A stretch of 64,000 bases of DNA from Hymenobacter sp. 15J16-1T3B. Its GTDB lineage: Bacteria; Bacteroidota; Bacteroidia; Cytophagales; Hymenobacteraceae. Of this stretch, positions 33,463-41,371 are shown piece by piece (positions within the stretch are counted from its first letter, which is position 1; each line of letters starts with the position of its first letter). The notes beneath the pieces are model-generated. The model was not told the DNA's origin, made no database searches, and was given only the letters and a program-made list of their open reading frames with translations. The position numbers and the translations under genes are program-made. The stretch covers positions 248,001-312,000 of the forward strand of contig NZ_JAJFAV010000006.1 of assembly GCF_020711235.1 (NCBI RefSeq), in the 5' to 3' direction.

Positions 33463-34254
33463 GTGGGACTGTGGACGTGGTTAGCTGGACTGTTCGCGGG
33501 CAAACGGCCGGTCGGGCCGCGGCCAGTAAGCCCGCGGCCCCTACAACCAACAGTCGACGCAGCGGAGTACCGGGCCTGGCGCGAAGCCAACCGCCGACCG
33601 TACTGGCTGCCGCTGCTTCGCGAAGGGCAAACACCCGAAAACCCCAACCACTTCGGCGGTACTCCTGACCTAGCGCCGGACGAAACCTGGCCCCGCTGCA
33701 CCTACTGCGGCGCGACGATGCCCCTGTTTCTGCAGCTCGACCTGGCCACGCTGCCTGCCGGCGCGCCCGGACGCGCGGAAGTAGGGGCGGAGTTGGTGCA
33801 GCTGTTCGGCTGTACCGACTGCGGAGCGCCGCTGTCCGAGGACGGCTCGGCCGTGGCGCGCCTGCTGCCGGCGCGGCCGCGGGCTATGGCCGCAATGTCC
33901 TTTGAGACCTGCCTGTTGCCGCCGCGCAGCATCGAGGGCTGGCAGGCCGGCAGCCAGCGGCCGGGCAGCTGGGAGTGGGATGAGGCCCGCGGCCTGTTGT
34001 CGGACGACGACGCAGACGACGAGGACTTTGTGGTACGCAACAACAAGGACGTGGACATGCTCGGCGGCTGGCCCAGCTGGGTGCAGTACCCCGACTATCC
34101 GCCGTGCCCGGTGTGCCAGCAGCCCATGCGGCTGCTATTGCAAATTGCGTCGAATCAAGGGCTGGATTTTATGTTCAGCGACGTGGGAACTGCGTATCTG
34201 TTGTATTGTTCTCATCATTCTGACCAGCTACACTTTTCCTGGCAGTCTACCTGA
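33463..34254 (+). CDS. DUF1963-like (YwqG-type) protein with CxxC motifs
   Basis: A 263-residue protein with a GTG start five bases after the cmk stop. The block HFGGTPDLAPDETWPRCTYCGATMPLFLQLDLATLP resembles the DUF1963/YwqG pattern (GG-P-L...WP-C). Three CxxC motifs (CTYC, CTDC, CPVC) could bind zinc. The C-terminal half has MLGGWPSWVQYPDYPPCPVCQQPMRLLLQIASNQGLDFMFSDVGTAYLLYC, again YwqG-like. Function unknown. The 5-bp gap to cmk suggests co-transcription. The near-C-terminal segment is less GC-biased. Confidence 0.75.
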   Translation: MGLWTWLAGLFAGKRPVGPRPVSPRPLQPTVDAAEYRAWREANRRPYWLPLLREGQTPENPNHFGGTPDLAPDETWPRCTYCGATMPLFLQLDLATLPAGAPGRAEVGAELVQLFGCTDCGAPLSEDGSAVARLLPARPRAMAAMSFETCLLPPRSIEGWQAGSQRPGSWEWDEARGLLSDDDADDEDFVVRNNKDVDMLGGWPSWVQYPDYPPCPVCQQPMRLLLQIASNQGLDFMFSDVGTAYLLYCSHHSDQLHFSWQST

Positions 34255-34286
34255 GCCGGCGCGGTGGTTGGCACCGGTCTTTTTCC

Positions 34287-34294
34287 GAACTTTG
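34287..34294 (+). promoter_or_regulatory. Near-consensus -7 element of ispH
   Basis: GAACTTTGC differs from TAnnTTTG at the first base only. It is 6 nt before the ispH ATG, so the transcript would be nearly leaderless. Confidence 0.35.
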
Positions 34295-34300
34295 CAGCAC

Positions 34301-35188
34301 ATGAACGTCACCATCGATAAGAATTCCGGGTACTGTTTCGGCGTCGAGTACGCCATCCAGATGGCGGAGGACGAGTTGCAGGACTCGGCCGAGCTGTATT
34401 GCCTGGGCGACATCGTGCACAACCGCATGGAGGTGGAGCGCCTGCACCAGCAGGGCCTGCGCATCATCGACCGGGACCAGCTGCGCCAGCTGCACGACTG
34501 CAAGGTGCTGATCCGGGCCCACGGCGAGCCGCCGGAAACCTACCAGCTGGCCCTGCAAAACAACATTGAACTCATCGATGCCTCCTGCCCGGTGGTGCTC
34601 AAGCTGCAGAACCGCGTCAAGCACGCCTTCGATGCGACGACGCGCCAGGACGGGCAAATCGTCATCTACGGGCAGCCCGGCCACGCCGAGGTAGCGGGCC
34701 TGACGGGCCAGACCGGCAACCGCGCCATCATCGTGATGACCGAGCAGGACCTGGACCAGATTGACTTCCGCCGGCCGGTGACCTTGTTTAGCCAGACCAC
34801 CAAGAGCACCGCGGGCTTTTACCGCATGAAGCAGCTCATCGAGGAGCGCATTGCCGCCGTCGAGGGCGACCTAGCCGCGTTTGACGCCAACGATTCTATC
34901 TGCCGGCAGGTGTCGAACCGGGAGCCGCAGCTGCGCAAATTCGCGGTGGAGCACGACGTCATCGTGTTCGTGAGCGGGCGCAAAAGCTCCAACGGCAAGG
35001 CCCTGTTTCAGGTGGTGAACCAAACCAACCCGCGCAGCTACTTCGTGGAAAACGAGCAGGAGCTGCTGGACGAATGGTTCGAAGGTGCCGCCTCGGTGGG
35101 CATTTGCGGCGCCACCAGCACGCCCATGTGGCTGATGCAGCGCGTGTCGGACCGCATCAGTGAAATTGGCGCGGCCGTGGCGCTGTAG
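34301..35188 (+). CDS. ispH: 4-hydroxy-3-methylbut-2-enyl diphosphate reductase
   Basis: A 295-residue IspH (LytB). The three iron-sulfur cysteines are C12 (SGYCFGV), C96 (DASCPVV) and C201 (SICRQVSNR). Substrate-binding motifs are visible as DIVHNRMEV (H40), RAHGEPP (H74), GQPGHAEV, QTTKST and GRKSSNGKALF, plus GATSTPMW. It makes IPP and DMAPP in the last step of the MEP isoprenoid pathway. The ATG at 34301 matches the family start (MNVTIDKNSGYCFGV). A terminator-like hairpin follows about 130 nt downstream. Confidence 0.97.
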   Translation: MNVTIDKNSGYCFGVEYAIQMAEDELQDSAELYCLGDIVHNRMEVERLHQQGLRIIDRDQLRQLHDCKVLIRAHGEPPETYQLALQNNIELIDASCPVVLKLQNRVKHAFDATTRQDGQIVIYGQPGHAEVAGLTGQTGNRAIIVMTEQDLDQIDFRRPVTLFSQTTKSTAGFYRMKQLIEERIAAVEGDLAAFDANDSICRQVSNREPQLRKFAVEHDVIVFVSGRKSSNGKALFQVVNQTNPRSYFVENEQELLDEWFEGAASVGICGATSTPMWLMQRVSDRISEIGAAVAL

Positions 35189-35315
35189 CAAGCCTTGTAG
35201 CGCGAACCAGCGGCGGACGCGGGTACGCGCCGCTTCGCAGACTGTGGCTGCCGGCCGCGTGACGCGGTACCGATAACCGTTCAACGATGCGCGCGGCAGC
35301 GCTGCGCTATACATT

Positions 35316-35340
35316 CGCCTGGCTTCGGCCGGGCGTTTTT
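35316..35340 (+). terminator. Rho-independent terminator of ispH, abutting the next gene
   Basis: CGCCTGGC, a TTCG tetraloop, GCCGGGCG (one G-U pair), then TTTTT (35336-35340). The ATG at 35343 begins three bases later. Confidence 0.8.
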
Positions 35341-35351
35341 GCATGCGGACT

Positions 35352-35894
35352 ATGATCAAAAAGATACTCGGCTATTTCCTGCGCGGCCTGCTGATTTTGG
35401 CGCCCATTGCGCTGACGACCTACATCCTCTTCGCCTTTTTCCACTGGCTCGACGCCATTTTTGACATCAACGGCGTGCCCGGCCTGGGCTTGGGCCTGAT
35501 GGTGGTGCTGCTGACGGTGCTCGGCTTTATCGGCTCGCAGGTGCGGCCGTTCATCGTGCTCGGGGAGCGGATTCTGAACCGCCTGCCCGTGGTCAACATC
35601 CTCTACAGCAGCATCAAGGACATCTTCGATGCCCTGTTGGGCGAGGAACAGAAGTTCAACTGCCCGGTGCTGGTAAAGGTGTTTGCCGGCACGGAGTGCT
35701 ACAAAATCGGTTTCGTGACCCACGACACCATGCAGGCCATGCACCGCCCCGACCTGACGGCCGTGTACTTCCCCGACTCCTACAACTTCTCGGGCGAGCT
35801 GCTGCTGGTACCCCGCGAAAACGTGACTTTCCTCGATCTGCCCAGCGCTCAGGTGATGAAGTTCGTGGTGTCGGGCGGCGTGGCGAAGCTGTAG
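35352..35894 (+). CDS. DUF502 family membrane protein
   Basis: A 180-residue protein with two transmembrane helices near the N-terminus (about 5-32, GYFLRGLLILAPIALTTYILFAFF; about 48-70, LGLGLMVVLLTVLGFIGSQV). Conserved DUF502 blocks follow: PVVNILYSSIKDIFDALLG, FNCPVLVKVFAGTECYKIGFVT, VYFPDSYNFSGELLLVPRENVTFLDLPSAQVMKFVVSGG. DUF502 function is unknown; in plants a related protein (COV1) affects vascular patterning. An alternative ATG at 35343 lies right on the ispH terminator, so I prefer 35352 (MIKKILGYF). Confidence 0.85.
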   Translation: MIKKILGYFLRGLLILAPIALTTYILFAFFHWLDAIFDINGVPGLGLGLMVVLLTVLGFIGSQVRPFIVLGERILNRLPVVNILYSSIKDIFDALLGEEQKFNCPVLVKVFAGTECYKIGFVTHDTMQAMHRPDLTAVYFPDSYNFSGELLLVPRENVTFLDLPSAQVMKFVVSGGVAKL

Positions 35895-35935
35895 AGGTTG
35901 CGTAGAAGTAGCTAAGCGAAAGACTAACCCGGAAC

Positions 35936-36045
35936 GTCATGTCGAGCTTGTCGAGACATCTCGCGTGCTGACTTCAGATAGCAAAATCCTCGTTCAACGA
36001 GCAGATTACTGTCCAGCGGGATTCCTCGGCTGCGCTCGGAATGAC
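35936..36045. repeat. Intergenic inverted-repeat element, subfamily B (short form)
   Basis: A 110-bp element: left end GTCATGTCGAGCTTGTCGAGACATCTCGCG, right end CAGCGGGATTCCTCGGCTGCGCTCGGAATGAC. The arms match each other only partly but each matches those of 27336-27511 and 54527-54629. No gene inside. Confidence 0.65.
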
Positions 36046-36080
36046 GTGCTGTTTACCCCTATTTCATCCGACAGCGTACG

Positions 36081-36110
36081 CACCTAATCACCTAATCACC
36101 TAATCACCTA
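36081..36110. repeat. Octamer tandem repeat just upstream of a start codon
   Basis: Three complete copies of CACCTAAT (36081-36104) plus six bases of a fourth lie directly before the ATG at 36115. Copy number changes would alter spacing in the translation start region. Confidence 0.85.
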
Positions 36111-36114
36111 CAGC

Positions 36115-36930
36115 ATGTTCGTCGAATCGGGCCGTACCCGGCTGCATTACCAGGTGTATGGGCGCGGGCCGCTGCCGGTGCTGGCGTTTCACGGCTACGG
36201 GCAGAACGAAAGCCACTGGCGCCACGTGGCTGCCTTGCTGGGCGAGCGGGTGACGGTGTACGCCTTCGACTTGTTCTACCACGGCCGCAGCCGCCTGGCC
36301 AAGGCCGATGCGCCCATCCGCAAAAAGCGTCTGGCAGAGCTGCTGACGCAGTTTCTAATGGAGCAGGGCATCGATGCCTTCGGGCTAATGGCGTTCAGCA
36401 TGGGCGCCAAGTTTGCCCTGACCCTGCTGGAAGCCTTGCCCGAGCGGGTGGCCCACCTCTGGCTGGTGGCGCCCGACGGCATCCGCACGCAGTTCTGGTA
36501 TTCGCTGGCCACCTATCCGCCGTGGATGCGCGGGGTACTGGGCCGGGCCGTGCTGCGCCCCCAGCGTCTGCTCAACCTCATCGATGCCCTGGGCCAGCGC
36601 CGCCTCGTCGATACAGGACTGGTGCGGTTTGCCCAGTGGCAGCTCGACAGCCGCGAAAAGCGCCTGCGCGTGTACCGGAGCTGGACGGGCTTCCGACACC
36701 TCACCTTCGATACCCGGCGGCTGGCGCAGCTGCTGAACCGGCAGCCCACGTCCGTCACCTTTTTCCTGGGCAAGCACGACCGGGTGATTCCGCACGCCGG
36801 CCTGCGCGAGTTCATCGGCTCGTTGCGCCAGGCCCACACCGTGCTGCTCGACGCCGGCCACGGCGGCCTGCTCTACGACGTAGCCAGCTACCTGCGCCGC
36901 CACCCCGACGAGTTGCGCTGGGCCGCGTGA
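36115..36930 (+). CDS. Alpha/beta hydrolase
   Basis: A 271-residue alpha/beta hydrolase. The oxyanion region is LAFHGYGQNESHW (23-35), the nucleophile elbow LMAFSMGAKF has Ser95 but Ala at the first Gly position of the usual GxSxG. Acid KHDRVIP and histidine AGHGGLLYD complete the catalytic triad. Substrate unknown. The start at 36115 (MFVESGRTRLHYQVYG) is right behind the octamer repeat; no Shine-Dalgarno is seen. It has no obvious operon partner. Confidence 0.88.
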   Translation: MFVESGRTRLHYQVYGRGPLPVLAFHGYGQNESHWRHVAALLGERVTVYAFDLFYHGRSRLAKADAPIRKKRLAELLTQFLMEQGIDAFGLMAFSMGAKFALTLLEALPERVAHLWLVAPDGIRTQFWYSLATYPPWMRGVLGRAVLRPQRLLNLIDALGQRRLVDTGLVRFAQWQLDSREKRLRVYRSWTGFRHLTFDTRRLAQLLNRQPTSVTFFLGKHDRVIPHAGLREFIGSLRQAHTVLLDAGHGGLLYDVASYLRRHPDELRWAA

Positions 36931-36977
36931 GCCCATTCCGCCAACGCGGCGTGGGTAGCAAAAGGACTCGTTCCGCC

Positions 36978-37158
36978 GTCATGGCGAGCGAAGCGCAGCA
37001 ATCGTTCTTCTCGTGGCACCACGACCCACTAGCAGAAACCTAAAACGGCCCCGCCTGACACTGGAGTTACCGGTTTCGCGTGGGGCCGTTTTAGGTTGGT
37101 GGGTATGTCAGCGTTTCTGCTGCTAGCGGAACGATTGCCGCGCTTCGCTCGCCATGAC
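36978..37158. repeat. Gene-less inverted-repeat element, subfamily C (relative of the GIY-YIG element)
   Basis: A 181-bp element. Left GTCATGGCGAGCGAAGCGC-AGCAATCGTTC, right reverse complement nearly the same (one change). Inner arms CCTAAAACGGCCCC (37039-37052) and GGGGCCGTTTTAGG (37082-37095) are a perfect 14-bp stem. Left arm blocks GTCAT-GCGAG, AGCAATC-TTC and CTCGTGGCAC-ACGA are also present in the left arm of the GIY-YIG element at 3552-3992. Confidence 0.75.
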
Positions 37159-37191
37159 TTCCAGTGCTACCGATACGGGGTGAACCGCGGC

Positions 37192-37758
37192 TTATTTCTC
37201 CGCCTGCCCGCTTAGCTCCTGCTCGTAGAGCCGGTAGGTGTCTTCGTCGAAAGCCACCAGGACGACCGTTTCGGGCAGCGCGTGGGCGGCCAGAAACGTC
37301 TGCACCGTGTGCACGGCAATGGCGGCGGCTTGGGCTTTGGGGTAGCCGTAGATGCCGGTGCTGATGCCGGGGAAGGCCACGCTGCGCAGCTCGTGCTCGG
37401 CGGCCAGCTGCAGGGAGTGGCGGTAGCAGTCGGCCAGCAGCTCCGGCTCGTGCTTATGCCCGCCGTTCCACACGGGCCCGACGGTATGGATGACGTGGCG
37501 CGCCGGCAGCCGCCCACCGGGGGTGATGACGGCCTGCCCGGTGGGTAGGCCCTTGCCGTAGTGCCCGGCCCGCAGGCGGCGGCACGCCTCCAGAATGGCC
37601 GGGCCGCCGGCGCGGTGAATGGCCCCGTCGACGCCCCCGCCGCCGAGCAATGAGGAGTTGGCGGCGTTGACGATGGCGTCGGTGTCGAGCCTGGTGATGT
37701 CGGCCTGGGCCAGCAGAATGCGGCCGAAGGCGCGGCGGGCGGAGTAGGGCAAAGGCAT
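37192..37758 (-). CDS. Macrodomain protein, O-acetyl-ADP-ribose deacetylase type (MacroD/YmdB-like)
   Basis: A 188-residue protein consisting of one macrodomain. ADP-ribose binding motifs are [34 protein letters not shown] and [39 protein letters not shown] is family typical. Members hydrolyse O-acetyl-ADP-ribose or remove ADP-ribose from proteins or nucleic acids. The start at 37758 ([21 protein letters not shown]) was chosen over an upstream in-frame ATG because the latter adds a Leu/Phe-rich stretch without conservation pattern. It is flanked by a repeat element and a 299-bp gap. Confidence 0.9.
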   Translation of the reverse strand: MPLPYSARRAFGRILLAQADITRLDTDAIVNAANSSLLGGGGVDGAIHRAGGPAILEACRRLRAGHYGKGLPTGQAVITPGGRLPARHVIHTVGPVWNGGHKHEPELLADCYRHSLQLAAEHELRSVAFPGISTGIYGYPKAQAAAIAVHTVQTFLAAHALPETVVLVAFDEDTYRLYEQELSGQAEK

Positions 37759-38002
37759 GAGGAAAGAAAAAGGCAGGTGAAGGGTAGCAAGTCGGCGCAA
37801 GACCGTTCGGCACGTTGCGCTTGCGCCGGGCCTGATTCAGCTTACGCGAGTTGGGCGGGCGTGATGCGGTCCGGCGCATTCCTCAGCATGGCAGCGCCTC
37901 CCCAGCTCCGCAATGAAGAGCAAAGCCGAGTGGAGCTGTTGCAGCTCATCGGGCTTATTAGACGGTTCGGCCCCGCAAGGTTGCCGTTCGGGCATGGTTT
38001 TG

Positions 38003-38033
38003 TTGGCGCCGCTGCGGGCCCCGCGTAAGTTTG
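38003..38033 (+). promoter_or_regulatory. Promoter of the first 2TM gene
   Basis: TTG (38003-38005), 20-nt spacer, TAAGTTTG (38026-38033). This fits the Bacteroidota consensus and rules out a start inside it, leaving the ATG at 38058. Confidence 0.65.
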
Positions 38034-38057
38034 ACTCAACCTAACCGCCTGACCACC

Positions 38058-38354
38058 ATGCAAACGCCCACGACCTCCGACTCCTACCTCTGGCGCCTCG
38101 CCCGCACCCGCGCCCACTTCAAAGGCCAACTGCTGCGCTACGTGTTGGTGTGCGCTCTGCTCTGGTCGATTTGGTACCTCACCGGTCACCACTACCACGG
38201 CGGCGGCATGCCCTGGCCGGCCTGGATAACGCTGTTCTGGGGCTTGGGCCTGGCTACCCGCGGCCTGACCTGCTACGGCCTCTGGGGCACCGAGTCGTGG
38301 ACGGAGCGCGAATACCAAAACCTGGTGCGCGAGCAGCAAGCCCAGCAGCGCTAA
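38058..38354 (+). CDS. 2TM-domain protein (copy 1)
   Basis: A 98-residue protein with two transmembrane helices (about 32-52, LLRYVLVCALLWSIWYLTG; about 59-80, PWPAWITLFWGLGLATRGLTCYG), flanked by charged segments LWRLARTRAHFKGQ and ESWTEREYQNLVREQQ. This is the Bacteroidota 2TM domain, also found at the N-terminus of some histidine kinases. Function unknown. The similar protein 40 bp downstream is a tandem paralog. Confidence 0.85.
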   Translation: MQTPTTSDSYLWRLARTRAHFKGQLLRYVLVCALLWSIWYLTGHHYHGGGMPWPAWITLFWGLGLATRGLTCYGLWGTESWTEREYQNLVREQQAQQR

Positions 38355-38394
38355 CCGCCGCCCCAATCCCAACCACCCTTAGCTCTTCTTCGCC

Positions 38395-38700
38395 ATGCAA
38401 CCCCTCGACCGTGACCCCCAACTCTGGCGCGTCGCCCGCGCCCGGGCCAAGTTCAAATCCCACCTCGTTACCTACCTGCTGGTCAACGCGCTGCTGTGGG
38501 CCATCTGGTACTTCACCGACGGCGCGGTGCACTACCGTCGCCACGGCTTCGACGTGCCCTGGCCGGTGTGGTCGACGCTGTTCTGGGGCCTGGGCGTGGC
38601 CGTTCAGGGCCTGAGCACCTACGGCTTCGTGAGCCAGCACAGCTGGTCGGAGCGCGAGTACCAACGCCTGCTGCGCGACCGAGACGCCGGCCGCCTGTAA
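38395..38700 (+). CDS. 2TM-domain protein (copy 2)
   Basis: A 101-residue paralog of the preceding gene: LWRVARARAKFKSHLVTYLLVNALLWAIWYFTDG, VPWPVWSTLFWGLGVAVQGLSTYGFVSQHSWSEREYQRLLRDRDAG. The second helix and the WSEREYQ motif are almost the same as in copy 1. Likely co-transcribed with it. Function unknown; the pair may form a small membrane complex, but nothing in the sequence shows this. Confidence 0.87.
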   Translation: MQPLDRDPQLWRVARARAKFKSHLVTYLLVNALLWAIWYFTDGAVHYRRHGFDVPWPVWSTLFWGLGVAVQGLSTYGFVSQHSWSEREYQRLLRDRDAGRL

Positions 38701-38897
38701 CCCCCGCCGCCCCAGGCGGCCCGCCCAACCGTACCCCGGCCCGTCGTTTTGCGCCCCCGTGCAAAACGACGGGCCGGGGTGTTAACGGGGCTACCCGCGG
38801 CGGTTTCCGGGCCGGCACCCGCGGCCGGCGGGGCAGTCTGAAAAAAATCCCCGGCCGGCTGCCGGCCCTCTGGCGGCCGTGCCCGTATTTTGCCCTT

Positions 38898-39377
38898 GTG
38901 AAAAAGGCTTCCACCCGCCGCCCTCCGAAGCGCATTGTCGGCCGCCGCGAGCTGGTCGACTTCCCGCAGTTTCAGCTGCTGGGCGTGGAAGCCAAGGTCG
39001 ACACGGGCGCCTTTACCGGTGCCATCCACTGCTCCGACATTCACGTGGACACGCTGCCGGACGGGCGGCCCCTGCTCCGCGTGCTGCTGCTCGACGCCGA
39101 CCACCCCGCCTTTCATGGGCGCGCGCTGCAGTTCGCCGAGTTTTCGCTGCGCGACATCCGCTCCTCCAACGGCGACGTGCAGGAGCGCTACGTCATTCGG
39201 GCGGTGATTCGGCTGTTCGGCGAAGACTACGAAACCGAGTTTTCGCTTTCCGACCGCTCCGACATGAAGTACCCCGTACTGATCGGGCGGCAGTTGCTGC
39301 GCCGCGCCCGGCTCGTGGTGGACGTGGCCCGCCGCAACCTCTCGTACCGCAGCCAGCACCGCCCCACGCCGGACTGA
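38898..39377 (+). CDS. RimB-like / ATP-dependent zinc protease family (retropepsin-like)
   Basis: A 159-residue protein from a GTG start (VKKASTRRPPKRIVGRRELVDFP). It has the RimB/retropepsin-like core: LLGVEAKVDTGAFTGAIHCSDIHV with the D-T-G-A catalytic-type motif, RYVIRAVIRLFGEDYETEFSLSDRSDMKYPVLIGRQLLRR. Known family members lie beside rimK and are annotated as ATP-dependent zinc proteases; RimB is proposed to act with RimK in glutamate-tail handling. The GTG choice matches the start of similar proteins; a longer upstream frame overlaps GC-rich noncoding DNA. 48 bp from rimK. Confidence 0.85.
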   Translation: MKKASTRRPPKRIVGRRELVDFPQFQLLGVEAKVDTGAFTGAIHCSDIHVDTLPDGRPLLRVLLLDADHPAFHGRALQFAEFSLRDIRSSNGDVQERYVIRAVIRLFGEDYETEFSLSDRSDMKYPVLIGRQLLRRARLVVDVARRNLSYRSQHRPTPD

Positions 39378-39425
39378 GCGCCGCGCCCGGTTATCTTCCT
39401 CCTCCCGTATCTTCTCCCTGCCCAT

Positions 39426-40382
39426 ATGAAGCTGGCGATTCTCTCGCGTGAGCCCTCCCTCTATTCCACCAAACGCCTGGTGGAGGCCGCCGAGCTGCGC
39501 GGCCACCAAGTCGAGGTCATCGACCACCTGCTCTGCAACTTGGTGCTCGAAAAAAGCACGCCCGGCATCATTTACGAAGGCCGCCGCCTCACCGATTTCG
39601 ACGCCATCATCCCGCGCATTGGCGCCTCCGTCACGTTCTACGGCACGGCCGTGGTGCGCCAGTTCGAGATGATGAAGGTGCGCACGGCCGTCGACAGCCA
39701 GGCCATCGTGCGCTCCAGGGACAAGCTGCGCTCCATGCAGATTCTGGCTCGCGCCGGCGTGGGCATGCCCAAAACGGCCTTTACCAACTACTCCGACGAG
39801 GTGCCCGAAATGATCCGGCAGGTGGGCGGGGCCCCGGTCATCATCAAGCTGCTGGAGGGCACCCAGGGCCTGGGCGTGGTGCTGGCCGAGACGGAAAAAG
39901 CCGCTCAATCCGTTATCGAAGCCTTCCACAACCTCAAGGCCCGCATCATCGTGCAGGAGTTTATTGCCGAGAGCAAGGGCGCCGATCTGCGCGCCTTCGT
40001 GGTCAACGGCGAGGTGGTGGGCGCCATGAAGCGGCAGGGCAAGGAAGGCGAGTTCCGCTCGAACCTGCACCGCGGCGGCACCGGCAAGCTGGTCAAGCTC
40101 ACCCGGGCCGAAAAAGCGGCCGCCTTGCTGGCCACCAAGGCCCTGGGCCTCGGCATTGCCGGCGTCGACATGCTACAGAGCAAGCGCGGGCCGCTGGTGC
40201 TGGAAGTGAATTCCTCGCCCGGCCTGGAGGGCATCGAAAAAGCCACCGGCCTCGACATTGCCGGCAAAATCATCGAATACACGGCCGAGCTGGCTTCCAA
40301 GAGGAAAACCAAGAAGAAGCCCAGCGCTAAGTCGGCTGCCAAGCTGCTGCCCGACACGCAGTCGGACGAGCAGCACCTGTAG
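39426..40382 (+). CDS. rimK: RimK family ATP-grasp ligase
   Basis: A 318-residue ATP-grasp enzyme close to RimK (ribosomal protein S6 alpha-L-glutamate ligase) in size and motifs: [65 protein letters not shown] (ATP-binding), [51 protein letters not shown]. RimK adds glutamates to the S6 C-terminus in some bacteria; Bacteroidota copies may modify other targets. The C-terminal tail is Lys-rich. It follows the RimB-like gene and is followed, after an inserted lipoprotein gene, by an AstE-like gene. Confidence 0.92.
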   Translation: MKLAILSREPSLYSTKRLVEAAELRGHQVEVIDHLLCNLVLEKSTPGIIYEGRRLTDFDAIIPRIGASVTFYGTAVVRQFEMMKVRTAVDSQAIVRSRDKLRSMQILARAGVGMPKTAFTNYSDEVPEMIRQVGGAPVIIKLLEGTQGLGVVLAETEKAAQSVIEAFHNLKARIIVQEFIAESKGADLRAFVVNGEVVGAMKRQGKEGEFRSNLHRGGTGKLVKLTRAEKAAALLATKALGLGIAGVDMLQSKRGPLVLEVNSSPGLEGIEKATGLDIAGKIIEYTAELASKRKTKKKPSAKSAAKLLPDTQSDEQHL

Positions 40383-40444
40383 GCCCGCGCGGGTTACGTC
40401 GGCAGCCGGCGGCGCATCAACGGGCAGGACCAACCGCTTGCCGT

Positions 40445-41278
40445 ATGCGCCCGTTTGCCTGCTTCCGCTTTGTGCTTGGGCTGCTGCCCGTCCTGACCGG
40501 CTGCGACGACCTAGGCACTTTCGATACCTACCACTTCGTCAACGCTCCGGCGGGCCGCCGGCTGAACCTGGCGCGCCTGCTGGGCGAAGCGCCCACGCTG
40601 GTATCGGCCACCGATACCGTAGCACTGCGGGTACGTTTCGAGCGCGGCACGCGCACCAGCCTGGTGCTCGATGCCGGCAGCGGCGACACGCTGCTGCGCG
40701 GCTGGGTGACGCGCGACCGGGGCCTGTACTACTTCACCGCGCCGCTGCGCGACTCCACGTACTGGGTGCACGCCTGGCGCCACGCCCCCGGCACGGTGCA
40801 GGGCCTGCTGGACAACGCCGCCCAGATGCTCACCCTGCGGGCGGCGGCCGATGCGGGCCGGCTGCCCGCGGCCCTGGTGCAACCTGTGCTGCGCGCCGAC
40901 ACGCTGTTAACCAAGCGCCTGCGCTACGACGCGGCGTTGCTGCGGCCGGTGTTCCGGACCCTGGTCGACAGCTGCCGGAGCTACCGCCTCCAGCCGGTGG
41001 CGCAGAGGCCGGCTCCAGCGGCCCGCCCGGCCGCGCTGCTCGGCGAGGTGTACCCCAACCCGGCGCCCGCCGGCGGCTCGTGCAGCGTGCGCACCAACAC
41101 CAGCGGCGAGGTGGGCTACGCCCTGCTGGACGCCCGCGGCCGGTGCCTGCGGCGCGGGCGGCAGCGCGGGACGCCGTTTGCCGTGCCGCTGAACGAGGTG
41201 CCGCCCGGCGTCTACGTGCTGCACCTCAGCGAGCAGCCCCGCGGCCGTACCACCAGCTGCCGCCTAGTGGTGGAATAA
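40445..41278 (+). CDS. Lipoprotein with a T9SS-type C-terminal domain
   Basis: A 277-residue protein. N-terminus MRPFACFRFVLGLLPVLTGC has a type II signal with lipobox LTGC, followed by DDLGTFDTYHFVNAPAG. The C-terminal about 80 residues (GEVYPNPAPAGGSCSVRTNTSGEVGYALLDARGRCLRRGR ... VPPGVYVLHLSEQPRG) carry the T9SS type A hallmark (YPNP, then GVYVLHL). Having both a lipobox and a T9SS domain is odd, because T9SS substrates normally have type I signals. The gene lies between rimK and the AstE-like gene, breaking up a set that is contiguous in many relatives. Function unknown. Confidence 0.75.
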   Translation: MRPFACFRFVLGLLPVLTGCDDLGTFDTYHFVNAPAGRRLNLARLLGEAPTLVSATDTVALRVRFERGTRTSLVLDAGSGDTLLRGWVTRDRGLYYFTAPLRDSTYWVHAWRHAPGTVQGLLDNAAQMLTLRAAADAGRLPAALVQPVLRADTLLTKRLRYDAALLRPVFRTLVDSCRSYRLQPVAQRPAPAARPAALLGEVYPNPAPAGGSCSVRTNTSGEVGYALLDARGRCLRRGRQRGTPFAVPLNEVPPGVYVLHLSEQPRGRTTSCRLVVE

Positions 41279-41371
41279 GGCCTGGCCGGCAAACTGCGGA
41301 TTTATCGAGAACTTAAAGGCCGCCGAACCCCGCCGGGGCCGGCGGCTTTCCCGCTTTCTACCGCTCCGCCT

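Noticed and set aside
38496-38897. N-terminal extension of the RimB-like protein
   Set aside because: It overlaps the second 2TM gene in another frame and is Arg/Pro-rich without conservation.
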